A stretch of 64,000 nt of DNA from Paraspadella gotoi (GCA_051294375.1 JBJCIZ010000239.1:5227210-5291209), one strand, 5' to 3'; shown: positions 35,308 through 47,871, counted from the stretch's first letter. Made by a program: numbers and translations. The notes: generated from the sequence alone by a model not told the origin.

Positions 35308-35602
35308 NNNNNNNNNNNNNNNNNNNNNNNNNNNNNNNNNNNNNNNNNNNNNNNNNNNNNNNNNNNNNNNNNNNNNNNNNNNNNNNNNNNNNNNNNNNNN
35401 NNNNNNNNNNNNNNNNNNNNNNNNNNNNNNNNNNNNNNNNNNNNNNNNNNNNNNNNNNNNNNNNNNNNNNNNNNNNNNNNNNNNNNNNNNNNNNNNNNNN
35501 NNNNNNNNNNNNNNNNNNNNNNNNNNNNNNNNNNNNNNNNNNNNNNNNNNNNNNNNNNNNNNNNNNNNNNNNNNNNNNNNNNNNNNNNNNNNNNNNNNNN
35601 NN
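35308..35602. other. assembly gap, 295 N
   Basis: Run of N in AT-rich sequence, just before a CACGTG cluster. Confidence 0.99.
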
Positions 35603-35617
35603 ACTTTGCATCTCTTC

Positions 35618-35700
35618 CAGTCACGTGATCAATCTCGTGATCGTCGCGTGAGACTCACTCCTGATCACGTGATCCCGGGACGCGATGACTCACGCGCGAC
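35618..35700. promoter_or_regulatory. cluster of TCACGTGATC / CGTGATC sites
   Basis: In about 80 bases there are two CACGTGATC palindrome-like sites plus TCGTGATC, CGCGTGA and ACTCACGCG variants. CACGTG is the E-box core bound by bHLH-zip factors. It lies between two gaps, so any adjacent promoter cannot be judged. Confidence 0.35.
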
Positions 35701-35734
35701 GAGACCAGATAAAAAAGTCGGGAGAAACTTTTTC

Positions 35735-35899
35735 NNNNNNNNNNNNNNNNNNNNNNNNNNNNNNNNNNNNNNNNNNNNNNNNNNNNNNNNNNNNNNNNNN
35801 NNNNNNNNNNNNNNNNNNNNNNNNNNNNNNNNNNNNNNNNNNNNNNNNNNNNNNNNNNNNNNNNNNNNNNNNNNNNNNNNNNNNNNNNNNNNNNNNNNN
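35735..35899. other. assembly gap, 165 N
   Basis: Run of N. Confidence 0.99.
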
Positions 35900-36116
35900 T
35901 TTTTTATTTTAATAAAACAAAACCAAAAAAACAACAAAAAACAAACCTTAGCGCCGGTTTGGAAATAAAGTCGCCGCAGACGCCGGGTTCGGTCGAGTGG
36001 CGCCGATTCGAGTGGCGCCAGGGTCAAGTGGACGCGCGTGCGGCGCCATGACGAAGCAAAAGTGATTGCGGGTTGGTTTGATTGAGTTAAAGGAGGAAGA
36101 GAGAATGACGACGACG

Positions 36117-36398
36117 NNNNNNNNNNNNNNNNNNNNNNNNNNNNNNNNNNNNNNNNNNNNNNNNNNNNNNNNNNNNNNNNNNNNNNNNNNNNNNNNNNNN
36201 NNNNNNNNNNNNNNNNNNNNNNNNNNNNNNNNNNNNNNNNNNNNNNNNNNNNNNNNNNNNNNNNNNNNNNNNNNNNNNNNNNNNNNNNNNNNNNNNNNNN
36301 NNNNNNNNNNNNNNNNNNNNNNNNNNNNNNNNNNNNNNNNNNNNNNNNNNNNNNNNNNNNNNNNNNNNNNNNNNNNNNNNNNNNNNNNNNNNNNNNNN
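36117..36398. other. assembly gap, 282 N
   Basis: Run of N; the left flank ends in GACGACG triplets. Confidence 0.99.
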
Positions 36399-36846
36399 AA
36401 CAAAAAGAATGACAAAAACAATAAGGATGACGACGACGAATTGAGACGACGACCAACTTCGGCCACAAACTCCGAATTCAATTGGGTTTTTTTCTTTTTT
36501 TTATTTTTCGACTCAAAATTAGATAAAGGAGAGAAAAGAAAGGAAAATTAGAAAACCGGAAAAAAAAAGAAGAAAAACTAAACATAACGAATCGAGAATA
36601 AGAAAAGAAAAGAAAAAAGAAAGAAAAATGGTGTTGTTTGTCGTGACTCACGATTTATTCTTCGACGTCGAAGAAGAAAAAAGAGAAAAAAAAAAGGAAA
36701 AAAAATTCGCTGGTCTTGTCAATCTTAATCTATCGCTCTTTCTACCAGAATGAGTTTATCGGGTGTTGTTGTTGTTGTCGTTGCATGGCGTCATCATCGA
36801 GTTGCCGGAGTTGTTATCGTTGTTTTCTTCTTTTTGTTGTTGTTGT

Positions 36847-36919
36847 NNNNNNNNNNNNNNNNNNNNNNNNNNNNNNNNNNNNNNNNNNNNNNNNNNNNNN
36901 NNNNNNNNNNNNNNNNNNN
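36847..36919. other. assembly gap, 73 N
   Basis: Run of N between a TTG-rich stretch and a (GA)n tract. Confidence 0.99.
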
Positions 36920-36953
<34 letters not shown>

Positions 36954-37059
36954 AAACGAGCATCGAATGAAAACATTTCCTTTCCTATTTGATGTCCTTC
37001 CCCATCGCATCTTATTACCTCCACGACTTTCTAAAGAGACTATGATCGACGGCGGGGAT

Positions 37060-37470
37060 TTGGAAGAAAAGAGGGAGGAAAGAAAAGAGAGGGAGGAAAG
37101 GAGAGAGAGCAGAGGAAAGAGGCAGGAGTGTAAAGGAGGAGAGGAGCGAGCGAGGTGAGGGAAGGAAGGGAGAGGGACGAAGTCCGAGGAAGGGAGATAG
37201 GGAAAGAAGGAGAGAGAAGGAAGAAAGAAAAGAAGCAAAAGGAGGAAAGGAAAAGAGAGGCAAGGAGAGGGAGTTGGGGAGAGGCTGGAGGAAAGGAGAA
37301 AAGGAAAAAGTTAAGAAAGGAGAGGGAGGAAAGGGAGGAAAGAAGAGAAGGAGGAGAGGGAGGAAAGGAAAGGAGGAAGAAATCGGGGAAGGAGTTGAGA
37401 AAGGAAAGAAGGGGAGGAAAGAAGGAAAAGAAAAACGGAGGGAGGAGGAAAAGAAGGGAGAGAAGGAAAA
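37060..37470 (+). repeat. polypurine GGAAAG/GAGGGAGG block
   Basis: About 400 bases of purine-rich GGAGGAAAGGAA variants. By composition it is the opposite-strand counterpart of 33,410-34,255. Confidence 0.8.
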
Positions 37471-37910
37471 ATATGGTTCGACGTTAAGCTAGAGAATATA
37501 TTCCTTATTTAAAATTGAATATCATGTATATTAATTTTAAAATGGCTAATCTTAAAAAAGTAAGGTACAATCACGACCACTGCCATCGCGATCGTCGCCA
37601 TCACAAACATCATCATCACCAAAGTCATTACTTTATCACTGATCTCATCTGATGCTTTATTCTCTGGGGACACGAGAGATGATTTGGGAAAGTGGGGGAG
37701 AGAGTGAAAGGAAAATGGGGCGTTAATGGAAGAAGGGTAGGGGGAGTTAATGACTGACGGGATGAGGAGGGCAATGAGTGGGAAAGGATAAAGAAAATAG
37801 GTTGGCTAAATACTGAATAGTATTTAATTTTGGGAGAGAGAGGGAAAGAGAGAGAGGGGGGGGATAGACTGAAAGAGAGAAAGAAAGAAAGAAAAAAAGA
37901 AAGAAAGAAA

Positions 37911-38088
37911 NNNNNNNNNNNNNNNNNNNNNNNNNNNNNNNNNNNNNNNNNNNNNNNNNNNNNNNNNNNNNNNNNNNNNNNNNNNNNNNNNNNNNNNNNN
38001 NNNNNNNNNNNNNNNNNNNNNNNNNNNNNNNNNNNNNNNNNNNNNNNNNNNNNNNNNNNNNNNNNNNNNNNNNNNNNNNNNNNNNNNN
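37911..38088. other. assembly gap, 178 N
   Basis: Run of N between (GAAA)n and (GA)n tracts. Confidence 0.99.
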
Positions 38089-38459
38089 GAGAGAGAGAGA
38101 GAGAGAGAGAAAGGAAGAAAAGCATATAAACAGAAAAAGAAATAAAAACAAAATAATTAAAAATACAAAGAGAAAGCGATTTATATGAAAATAGAAAAAA
38201 TAAAGTAATAAATAAAATAAAGAACGCGCCGTACGTAAAAAAAAATGGGCGTGGCCCTCAACCAGCGCGTCGAAGACCGAAAAGCCAAACAAGTTTCTCC
38301 CTTAATCGATTTACGACCGCGGAATCTCTCATTCCACTTTGCCCCCATAGATCTCTAAGCATGGTGGGGGCATGGTAGAGCATGGAGAGTGGATAACCCA
38401 TGGAACGCGAACTCATTTGAGGCGAGGCGGAGAAAGGGAAAGAGAGAGAGAGAGAGTGA

Positions 38460-38605
38460 NNNNNNNNNNNNNNNNNNNNNNNNNNNNNNNNNNNNNNNNN
38501 NNNNNNNNNNNNNNNNNNNNNNNNNNNNNNNNNNNNNNNNNNNNNNNNNNNNNNNNNNNNNNNNNNNNNNNNNNNNNNNNNNNNNNNNNNNNNNNNNNNN
38601 NNNNN
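38460..38605. other. assembly gap, 146 N, with strand-switched flanks
   Basis: Left flank (GA)n, right flank (TC)n: the repeat changes strand across the gap. Confidence 0.99.
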
Positions 38606-39402
38606 TCTCTCTCTCTCTCTCTCTCAATCGTAGCCAGTTTTCGATACAGGACATTTTATATTTCTACCCTTGGCATTTTTTGATACCGACTTTTCAGTTG
38701 TTTCGTGAACATTTTGGATGCACGTCGCTCGTCCGAAAACCGTTGTTTTTACGAGTTTACACCACTTATATTTTTGTCACGATATTGTCACGTTCTGCTA
38801 CGTTTGGGTCACCGAAATTCGCGGAGATTCTTTAGTCAGCGAGACTCTTTTTAGGACGGCGACACTTCGAACGCCTTGGACCGTAAGCGTGAAGACTGAT
38901 AGACTTCTACAGAGTGTCATTTATTTTGATTGATCTATTTCAAGCCAAGCATTAAATTGAAAACCGTTCCGCCTCTTTTTTTTTAACGACCTATGACTAT
39001 TTGGCGCTGATGTAGTAGAAGCCAATTTTCATCTACTTATTGGGCGATCTGGTAGTAAACGCCCCAAATTCATCACTCGACTCAGCGACTACATCGACGG
39101 CTGGGACAGTACATCTAACAGTCTTACGCCACCGCTAACGATAATTAAATAAGGTATATATATATACGTATTTTTAAAATAAACATACATACTCTTTTAC
39201 TCTCAAGTTGAGAGCTAAAAATAAGATAAGATATATTTCTAAACCATAAAAAAAAAACAAAAAAAACCAAAACAGCAAGAAAAACTAAACGCGAAAAAAC
39301 AAAACAAAACAAACTTAGCGCACAACACAATACCAAACAAAAACAAACTTACAACAACAAAAAAATACAAAAACAAAATCGAAAGTATAATTCTAAACTC
39401 AA

Positions 39403-39576
39403 CCGATGCGTCAGAGTGTCCTTCTTGTTCCATTGCAGCCAGCGCCCACGGACGACGTTGCACAGAGAACATGGAAAGCGAAGGTGGCGCCCGCAGCGGC
39501 GGCGGACGTTGCGGCCTGAAGCGGCGGCGGCTGATCCAGCGTCGGCAGAGGGGATCCGGGGAACCAGTTCGTCCGT
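39403..39576 (-). pseudogene. inverted damaged copy of kinesin exon 7
   Basis: Reverse complement of 51,437-51,593 with insertions, for example in the segment encoding LNGQKHLPHR and in the polyalanine tract, so the frame is broken. It sits in the left arm of palindrome 1 in mirror order with the other exon copies. I read it as a noisy duplicate of the same exon, not as an independent gene. Confidence 0.8.
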
Positions 39577-40242
39577 CTGTTTTCGAGTAGGGGTGTGAAA
39601 TGTGGTTAATGGGCACTCGTAATTATCGTAAATAATGCTAATTTAGAGTTTTCTAAATTGATTTATACTGTAAACATTTTTACTGTCATTGTGCGTATTC
39701 GTCAGTTCCCCGTTATGTTTTTTGTATCTATTTCCGTTCCCATTTGTTTTTCCAGGTTGTCGTACCATCTTTTTCTCCATTCTGTTTTCCAAACGGTTTC
39801 TCAAATAATCTGTTTTTTCTTCTTATTTAAAATTATTCTATTTACAAGTCCTTTTCTCCTATCTGATGCCCCATAGACAGAGGCCCTATACGTAGCCCTC
39901 TGTTTCCTGCATCTTGTTTTTTCTCTGGTTTCTATCGCAAAGTCCCATCTGTTTTTCCATTTCTTGTTTCTAAATCGCATGCTACTCTAAGGTTCCCCGT
40001 CGTTTTTCCTCTATCTGTTTTTCTTAATTCCTTGTTTCTCTAAGGTTCCCGTCTGTTTTTCCCATCTGTTCTCATCCTGGTTTCTCTAAGGTTTCCCGTC
40101 TTGGTTCCATACTGTTTCCAATTCGTTTATCATCAGTTTCCTAAGCCGTTCCCCATCCGTTCCTTCTATCTGTTTCCAAGTACATTTCTCTTTATCTATG
40201 TCCCATCTTGATCCCTTCCATCTGTGTCCCTACAAGAAAGAC

Positions 40243-40338
40243 CTGCTTGTACTCCTTAGTTGGGAGAACGACAATCTTTGGATGTGCAAAGGACCGAAAT
40301 ACGATGACGACTTGATAGGCGACTCCGACCGCGACCAC
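40243..40338 (-). pseudogene. inverted damaged copy of kinesin exon 6
   Basis: Reverse complement of 50,682-50,783. ATCTTTGGAT, GCAAAGGACCGAAAT and GGCGACTCCGACCGCGACCAC are recognisable, but it is six bases shorter and several indels break the frame. It is the most diverged of the five copies. Confidence 0.75.
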
Positions 40339-41292
40339 TTGAGGGAAAAGAAAATGTCCATTACAGAAAGAACGAATGGTCTTTCGCGCCAACATGCACC
40401 TGTTTCCTTCATCATTTCTCCTCTCCTCACTCTCCTCCTCCGGAGATCCAGGCTCGAGTCCAGGCGTCTTAGGTCTTTTCAATTCACGCTTTTTTCCTCC
40501 TTTCTCTCTCACCGGTCCCTCTTTCCCGTTTAGTCTCTGTTACATTTTTTTACCGCCGATTAGCCCCGCTTAACATTATGATTTTCCCTTTCCTTACATT
40601 CTCCCCGTCATTTACTTACCTAGATTTCAGTCAGACGTTACCCAGACCTTAGTTAGAGTTGGCGCCCATGCGCTCGCTCGAACCCTTACACCACGAAAAA
40701 CCCCGCTTTGAGTCCTGTGCTGTTACCCACTTTAAACAAAAACAAGGAAAATAACCTTTGGCCTAGAGACCCAAAAAAACAATTAAACAATTCCCTGACC
40801 CCGCTCTTGTTTCTCTACCTACTTTTCTCGCGTCCTGGCCGAATTTTTTTTCGGCCGCATTCCTCTGGAACTAATTTTTTTTTTTCTGCGCCTGGATTAC
40901 TTTTTTATTTAAATTTATTTAAATTTAAATATATAAAGAAATTGTAATTTTTCATCCCTAAATGTTTTTTTCAAAACACAGTTTTATATATTAAATGTTC
41001 CTTATCAATAATTGTATATTTTAAAATGTAGTCTTTTGGATAATATTAGATTAGTCAAAAAATAAAGTTTTTTTGAATTTCTTTTTTATTAAGAAATGTA
41101 AGTTTTAACGAATTTGGTTATTTTAAAAAATGTATTTTTTATTAATCTTACATATTTGATAATTTTAAACGATTTGTTCTTTACTATAAAATTTTAAGTA
41201 AAATCGTGAACGTATTCTCTTGCCCTGATTACGATTTTTTAATATAGATTTATTCGATGCCTCTTTCTTTTTATTTTGATAGTTTTTGCTCA

Positions 41293-41373
41293 CTACGCCT
41301 TTTGGCGTCCTTTTTCCACTCGTATTTGGTTAGACGTGAAGAGTAAACAAAAGGTGAGAGATTTAGGTCCTCA
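41293..41373 (-). pseudogene. inverted damaged copy of kinesin exon 5
   Basis: Reverse complement of 49,681-49,761. GACGTGAAGAGTAAACAAAA is identical to the right-arm exon, while homopolymers differ in length (CCTTTTGG for CCTTTGG, CCTTTTTCC for CCTTTTCC). Confidence 0.85.
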
Positions 41374-41820
41374 GGTCTGGGAAATTAAATTTAAAAAAAA
41401 AAAAAAGCTTCAGTTGGGACCCTGTCAGGACATTAAATTTTTTTTTTAAAAGTTTTTAAAGTTTAAAGTTTTATTAAATCGAGAAGTACAATTTAATCTT
41501 TGCGGGGTTTATAATTGGATCATATCCAGTTGTCTTTTGTTTTTCTCTTCTTTCCAAACCCTTTTATCTCAAACGCGAGGAGCGCAGCACATATATTTTT
41601 TAACCTTTGTATCTTTTAAATAAATGGCAAACAAAAATTAGCAACGGGCAAGCTCCGAAAGACATTGACCTGAGATTTAGTGAATAAAGTTTAAAATTTA
41701 ACTACCAAAAAGTAATATTCAATGCCACGGACAGTATATATTAAATTTTCTCAAGAGTAAAAAATTAATACCAAAACTGAACAGATTAATTAATTATAAA
41801 TAAAAGTCTACTCACTCAAC

Positions 41821-42015
41821 CTTCATCGCCCTGACCCCGATTGTTACAAAGTTCCTCTTGGCAAGCGGCGTCGAGAAAGAAACGCCGCTCGATTCCGGGC
41901 GTCGTCGCCGCAAACTCCGACGCGGCGGACGACAGACGACGACGACGACGGTCCGGCCCGAGACGCGAAACTCCGCCTCCGTCAAGTTAGAAAACGCGGA
42001 GATTGTCCCCGTTTT
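41821..42015 (-). pseudogene. inverted damaged copy of kinesin exon 4
   Basis: Reverse complement of 49,078-49,269 (195 against 192 bases). The serine-coding CGA/CGT run and the region for ERAAFFLDAALAKR are recognisable, with indels that shift the frame. Confidence 0.85.
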
Positions 42016-42122
42016 GTCTGGACTGAAGAGAAACGGAAGGAAAGGAGTTTATAGGATTTGATGATCGATTGATTGATGATGCATTGATTGATGATTGATT
42101 AGAGATTGATTGATTAGATTTG

Positions 42123-42155
<33 letters not shown>

Positions 42156-42566
42156 AATTGATTGGATTGAATCTGATTGATTGATTGATTAGTTAATTTT
42201 AATCGAATGATTGGTTTATGACTATAGCTCAATCGATCTATAATTGATTTGATCGATTGGGTTTATCGCTTGATGACAATATATCTTGATTGATTTATTG
42301 AATAATCAATGGATCTTATTTCATTAGACTGTGGAATGATAGCAATCTCAGTTAAGTTGAATTTCTCAACGATTGATTTCATTCAATCATTGATTGATCA
42401 ACTATGGATGTAATCTTTGAAAAATTTATTAATTGATTTGAAAGAATTTGGTCACTAAATTAATTGACCGATTGATAGTTAGTAGATAATTCTTATGATT
42501 AATCGATTGATGATTGATTTACTCATTTTTTTGATTGATTTATTTGAATACGATGTTTCGACCACG

Positions 42567-42756
42567 ATGAGGCTTAGATCCTCAAGCAGAATCCACGACC
42601 GCTCGCTTCTCCCACGACCTCAGGCCGACACTCTAACGGAATCTCGTCCCGTACTTGTCCTTCTTTCTCGATCAACCAGAAGAGCACGAGATGGCGCATG
42701 GCGCCGCCCCGAGGGAATGGTGACCGTCCGGGACCGACCGATCATGTCAGGTTTGC
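42567..42756 (-). pseudogene. inverted damaged copy of kinesin exon 3
   Basis: Reverse complement of 48,353-48,550 (190 against 198 bases). The segment for [12 protein letters not shown] is intact in places (CAACCAGAAGAGC), while single-base gains and losses elsewhere break the frame. Confidence 0.85.
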
Positions 42757-43324
42757 CTAGTAGGGGGAGGAGAGACGAGAGAGATGGAGAGGAGAAAAGA
42801 GAGAGAGAGAAGAGAGAGGACGAGAGAAGACGATGAGGAGAGAGAGGAGAAAGAATGGAAAATTAAGTTGGATTTTAAATTTATTTATTAAAAATTTTAA
42901 TAAACTTAAGGAGATAAGTGGATAGTATATTGATTAGGCCGAAAAATATAAATGGAAAGCAGATTAGAAAAAGTTGAGACAATGATAAATGAATACACTT
43001 GATTGAAACATAAAAATGATAATTAATGACTTTAAAGAATTGATTAAATAATTGCGAATTATTAGACATAACAGTTTTTTACATATGTTTTCGGCGCAAT
43101 TTTATGTTTTCATCATTTTCTCTCGTTTTTTGTTGGCAATTTTTGTTTCCTTCAAAACATACTAGCGACGCTATACATATTGATTGGGGGGGGTTAGAAA
43201 AATATCATAACCATGGTGCATAATTCAATGGACATCTACTCTTTCTTCGTGGTCTCGTATACTGAGCCTTCTCTCTCTCTCTCTCCTCTCTTCTCTCTCT
43301 CTCTCTCTCTCTCTTCTTCGTCTC

Positions 43325-43360
<36 letters not shown>

Positions 43361-44248
43361 AAAACGCGGAAGATAGAGGAGAGAGCGCGTCATTAAAACA
43401 GTTATTATGTCTCCGTCTCTCGCCTAACGAGTCTCAGCATGCTTAATTTCGTCGGGCGCCACTTTTTTCAGAGAGTCGGGAGTTGGGATCGAAAAGGGAG
43501 AGAGAGGGGGGATTTAGGGTAGAACGGGGGTGTTCAAGGAGGGTGGGTAAGGGAGAGAGCGCAGTTAGATTGAGAGGTGAGCTAGTCTGAAACCCGGTAA
43601 TTTGAATGTGTTGCGACAGGCCAGTGATGACTTTATGTTTCGTGATCACGCGATGACATGAATTAGAAAATCTATGTCGATCACTTGAACTGGCAAAACA
43701 ACCAAAAAATGTAAGAAAATTATGTCGCATTTATTTCAGGGACCGCTACGATCTTGTTCGAATTTTGTAACGCAGCTACAAACGGAAGTTCATTCAAAAA
43801 CGAGGCAGTCTTAAAATGAGAAACGCAAATCGTTTGACTTTTGATAAATAATTCGCACGAGAACAACGAGTCTATTTAAACCTTCAAAAATAAATTTAAA
43901 AAGTGAAAATGCTTTTTTAATATTAATTTGCGCCGGTCACCTTCTATAATACTTCTCATTTCTCTATTTCTTCTTCTTCATTCAACGCCCATCTACCAAA
44001 TCGCATCGTAATTACTTCGCCGTTGACAAAAATAAAACACAAAAAACACAGATAAAGCACACCAAAGATGAAATTCTTTTTTTTTCGGCCGCAAGAATTT
44101 TCAGCGCGTCAACAGGTACGATCGCGATCACCCCCCCCCCTGCCCCCCCTTCCGCCTCAGCACGCCCCTTCAATTCCTCTGACGACGATTGTCGACTCGG
44201 ATCACTTGACGACGCCTCCAAATCGACCACAATCAAGTGTCGAGGTCT

Positions 44249-44249
<1 letters not shown>

Positions 44250-44320
<71 letters not shown>
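44250..44320 (+). repeat. (CT)n tract in palindrome 1 left arm
   Basis: Near-perfect CT dinucleotides. The mirror position in the right arm (46,725-46,755) has a shorter GA tract, so the two arms disagree in length. Confidence 0.95.
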
Positions 44321-44328
<8 letters not shown>

Positions 44329-44814
44329 TTTCTTGTCTATCTTCCTTTCTCTTTTCTTTATTCTTCTTAAATTCCTATTATACATATTGCAGAAAATAAA
44401 CTATTAGGATATAACGAAATAGTATTGTATAAGCGCAAAAAAATCGAAGATATTGGCGCTAAATTTACTAGCTTTTACTTACCCAAAAGTTAAATTAAAA
44501 CAAAAGCCAAAAACTTGAATTCTTAATTTTTTTCATATCTACTATGAGAGAAGAATTAATTTTAAGCTATTTTCCAAGTGCCCATAATTTTCGTCGTAGA
44601 CTACGTTTCTATCCTGTCACCTTTGCAGACAGTGTATATAAAGCATCTTCTATAAGAGCTCATTTAATTGTTAATATTGTCATACTGTATCATATAAATC
44701 TACTTCGTTCTATTTAGTATATACAACATCATTGAATCCATTGATAGAAATTGTTACATTTTTGTTAACTTCAATGATTAAATTCACGGTCTCTTTCTAC
44801 ACTTGTATGGTCTC

Positions 44815-45012
44815 TCTCTCCCCTCTCCCACCCCCCTCCCCCCACCCACCAACCACCTCCCCAACACCCCTCCCAACCGCAACAACACCACCCCCCCCCC
44901 CCCCATACACAAACCCCCCCCCCCCCCCGCCAAACAACCAAGAGACAAGACCCACCAACCCACCCACCACACCGCACCGACCAAACACCAAACAACACAA
45001 ACATACCCCCCC
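44815..45012 (+). repeat. C-rich block with long C homopolymers
   Basis: Almost G-free sequence with C runs of about 16 and variants of CCACCCACCAACC. It lies at the inner end of the left arm and has no mirror image in the right arm. Confidence 0.8.
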
Positions 45013-45131
45013 CGCATCCATCCCTCTGCCCCTCTCTCTCGTGCTCTACATCTACTCTCTCCTCATCTCTCGTCTCTCCATCTCTCTCCTCCTCTCTTCT
45101 CTCTTTTCTACTGTAGCAAAATCAATCAGAT

Positions 45132-45156
45132 NNNNNNNNNNNNNNNNNNNNNNNNN
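45132..45156. other. assembly gap, exactly 25 N, near the centre of palindrome 1
   Basis: Fixed-length gap between the two arms. Its right flank is a (GA)n tract. Confidence 0.99.
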
Positions 45157-45188
<32 letters not shown>

Positions 45189-45641
45189 TTTCAAATAAAT
45201 ATGATTGAAATCCGTTTAATTTAATAGTCAAATGCTCAATAGTCCATAGAGGCCAGATAGCTTATTTATCAAACGGTTTGTACCAAATCCATAAGAATCA
45301 AAATCTTACGCATCACCTGGAATATTTTTTATTTTAACTTTCTTTTTTTTTCAAAGCCGTCTCAGTCTGTTTGTCAATGCATCCATCGGGAATCATCTAC
45401 AATGAAAGAGCGGTTGTCGGTTTCAATATGAGCGTTCTAGACCACAAACTATAAAGATAACAACAACAACAACGACAACAACGAGTGATTTGAGGTTAGA
45501 ATCTCTAAGTTGTTTAAAAATCGTAAACCTGATTAGTTTCGCGATTAAGAAAATCTTGAAAAAAATTTTATTACATTTAAACTTGAGTCATTCTTGAAAG
45601 GGATGAGAGAAAAAAAAATTTGCATCTTCAATCTCTCTCTC

Positions 45642-45869
45642 NNNNNNNNNNNNNNNNNNNNNNNNNNNNNNNNNNNNNNNNNNNNNNNNNNNNNNNNNNN
45701 NNNNNNNNNNNNNNNNNNNNNNNNNNNNNNNNNNNNNNNNNNNNNNNNNNNNNNNNNNNNNNNNNNNNNNNNNNNNNNNNNNNNNNNNNNNNNNNNNNNN
45801 NNNNNNNNNNNNNNNNNNNNNNNNNNNNNNNNNNNNNNNNNNNNNNNNNNNNNNNNNNNNNNNNNNNNN
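45642..45869. other. assembly gap, 228 N, near the centre of palindrome 1
   Basis: Run of N between a (CT)n end and the GC-rich spacer block. Confidence 0.99.
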
Positions 45870-46060
45870 AAAGTCAAGACGCGCTTCGCCGTAGATCTTC
45901 ATAAAAGCAGATGGCGCCTCAGACGCTGCCGCCGCCGCCGCCGCCGCAGCCGCCGTCCCGACGGACCCGCGCGCATTTCTCCGTCCGCCTCATTGACGTA
46001 AACGACGGACGGCGGACGGCGCCATCGTACTGACGGTAGGGAGCGCCACCCATCGGCTCA
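45870..46060. other. GC-rich spacer block of palindrome 1
   Basis: A CpG-rich island with a GCC triplet run (about 45,925-45,950), two GGCGCC sites and CGGACGG repeats. It has no counterpart in the left arm. No frame gives a family that I recognise. Confidence 0.5.
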
Positions 46061-46116
46061 TTGACTTTAATGGAAACAATAAAACTTGAGGAAATAATCG
46101 CGCGACGCGACCTTTT

Positions 46117-46117
<1 letters not shown>

Positions 46118-46188
<71 letters not shown>
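46118..46188 (+). repeat. (GA)n tract at inner edge of palindrome 1 right arm
   Basis: Perfect GA dinucleotides for about 70 bases. Confidence 0.95.
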
Positions 46189-46192
<4 letters not shown>

Positions 46193-46719
46193 CAAGTAGT
46201 AGAAGAGACAGATGAACATTTAATCATTTGAAGATTACATAAAAATGTAAGCAATTTCTATCAATGGGATTCATGATTGTTGTAAATAACTAATTAGAAC
46301 GAAGTAGATTTATATGAAAAACAGTATTGACAATATTAACAAATATAAATGAGCTCTTATACGGAAGAGCTTCTCAAATACAACTGTCTGAAAAGGTGAC
46401 AAGGTGACGTGACGTAAGTCTAACGAAAATGAAATTTTAGGCTTGAAATAGAGAAGTTTAAAATTGATTCTTTCAAATAAAAGGATATAAGAAAAAAAAT
46501 TAAGAATATCAAAGTTTTTGGCGTTTTGTTTTAATTTAAACATTTTTTGGGGTAAGTAAATGAGCTAAGTACAAATTTAGCGCCAATATCTTCGATTTTT
46601 TTGGCTTTATGACAATACTATTTCCGTTATATCCTAATAATTTATTTTACTGCAATATGTAAATAGGAATTTTAAGAAAGAGATAAAGAAAAGAGAAAGG
46701 AAGATAGACAGAAAAAGAA

Positions 46720-46758
<39 letters not shown>

Positions 46759-47714
46759 CGAGGAGAGGAGAGAGATCCTCGGACACTTGAGTGTCGATTT
46801 GGAGGCTGGTCGTCAAACATCCCGAGATCGGACAACGTCCGTCCAAGGTCGAAGGGGCGTTGCCTGAGCAGGAAGGGAGGCAGGGGCGGGCGGGGATGAT
46901 TCGGCGATCGTAATGTTGACGCGCGGGAAATTCGTTTGCGGCCGAAAAAAAAAAAAGAATTTTCATTTTTGTGTGTGTTTTGTGTTTTGTGTTTTATTTT
47001 TAACGGCGAAATAATTACGGATGCGATTTGGTAGATGGCGTTGAATGAAGAGAAAGAAATAGAGAGAATGAAGAAGTAAATTATAGAAGGTGACTCGGCG
47101 CAAATTATATTAAAAAAAGCAATTTTCACTTTTTAAAATTTTTTTTGAAAGGTTAAAAGACTCGTGTTCTCGTGCGTATTTATCAAAAAGGTCAGAACGA
47201 TTTGCGTTTCTCATTTTAGACTGCCTCGTTTTTGAATGAACGTTCCGTTTGTACGCTGGGCGTTTACAAAATTCGAACCAAGATCCGTAGCGGTCCTGAA
47301 ATAAATGCGACATAATTTTTCTTACATTATTTGGTTGTTTTGCCGTTCAAGTGATCGACCATAGATTTTTCTCATTCATGTCATCGCGTGATCACCCGAA
47401 AATAAAGTCACACTGCGTCGCAACACATTCAAAATTACCGGTTTCAGACTAGCTCACCTCTCATCCTTAACTGCGCTCTTCTCCCTTACCCCACCCCCTC
47501 CTTGAACCAACCCCCGTTCTACCCCTAAATCCCCCTCTCTCTCCCTTTTCGACCCCAACTCCCGACATCTCTGAAAAAAGTGGCGCCCGAGCGAAAATAT
47601 AAAGCAAATGCGAGACTCGTTAGGCGAGGAGACGGAGACATAATAAAAACTGTTTATGACGCGCTCTCTCTCTATCCTCCGCGTTTTTGAGAGAGAGAGA
47701 GAGAGAGAGAGAGA

Positions 47715-47871
47715 NNNNNNNNNNNNNNNNNNNNNNNNNNNNNNNNNNNNNNNNNNNNNNNNNNNNNNNNNNNNNNNNNNNNNNNNNNNNNNNNNNNNNN
47801 NNNNNNNNNNNNNNNNNNNNNNNNNNNNNNNNNNNNNNNNNNNNNNNNNNNNNNNNNNNNNNNNNNNNNNN
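47715..47871. other. assembly gap, 157 N
   Basis: Gap inside the right arm at a (GA)n tract. The left arm (43,270-43,360) has continuous CT repeat at the mirror position. Confidence 0.99.

Larger units (their letters stand above)
38905..44812 (-). repeat. palindrome 1, left arm (about 5.9 kb)
   Basis: Reverse complement of about 46,188-52,050, in collinear order. Landmarks are the outer GATCAATCAAAATAAA edge, the gene's exon 7, 6, 5, 4 and 3 copies, the TTGA tetranucleotide intron, the GGTTCCCCGTC minisatellite, a (CT)n tract, and the inner edge reading GTCTCTTTCTACACTTGTATG. It differs from the right arm mainly by scattered one-base insertions and deletions. Confidence 0.9.

Noticed and set aside
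38905-44812. A second KIF26 gene on the - strand
   Set aside because: All five exons are exact mirror copies of 48,353-51,593 with frame-breaking indels and the same introns; a duplicate or artefact, not a separate gene.
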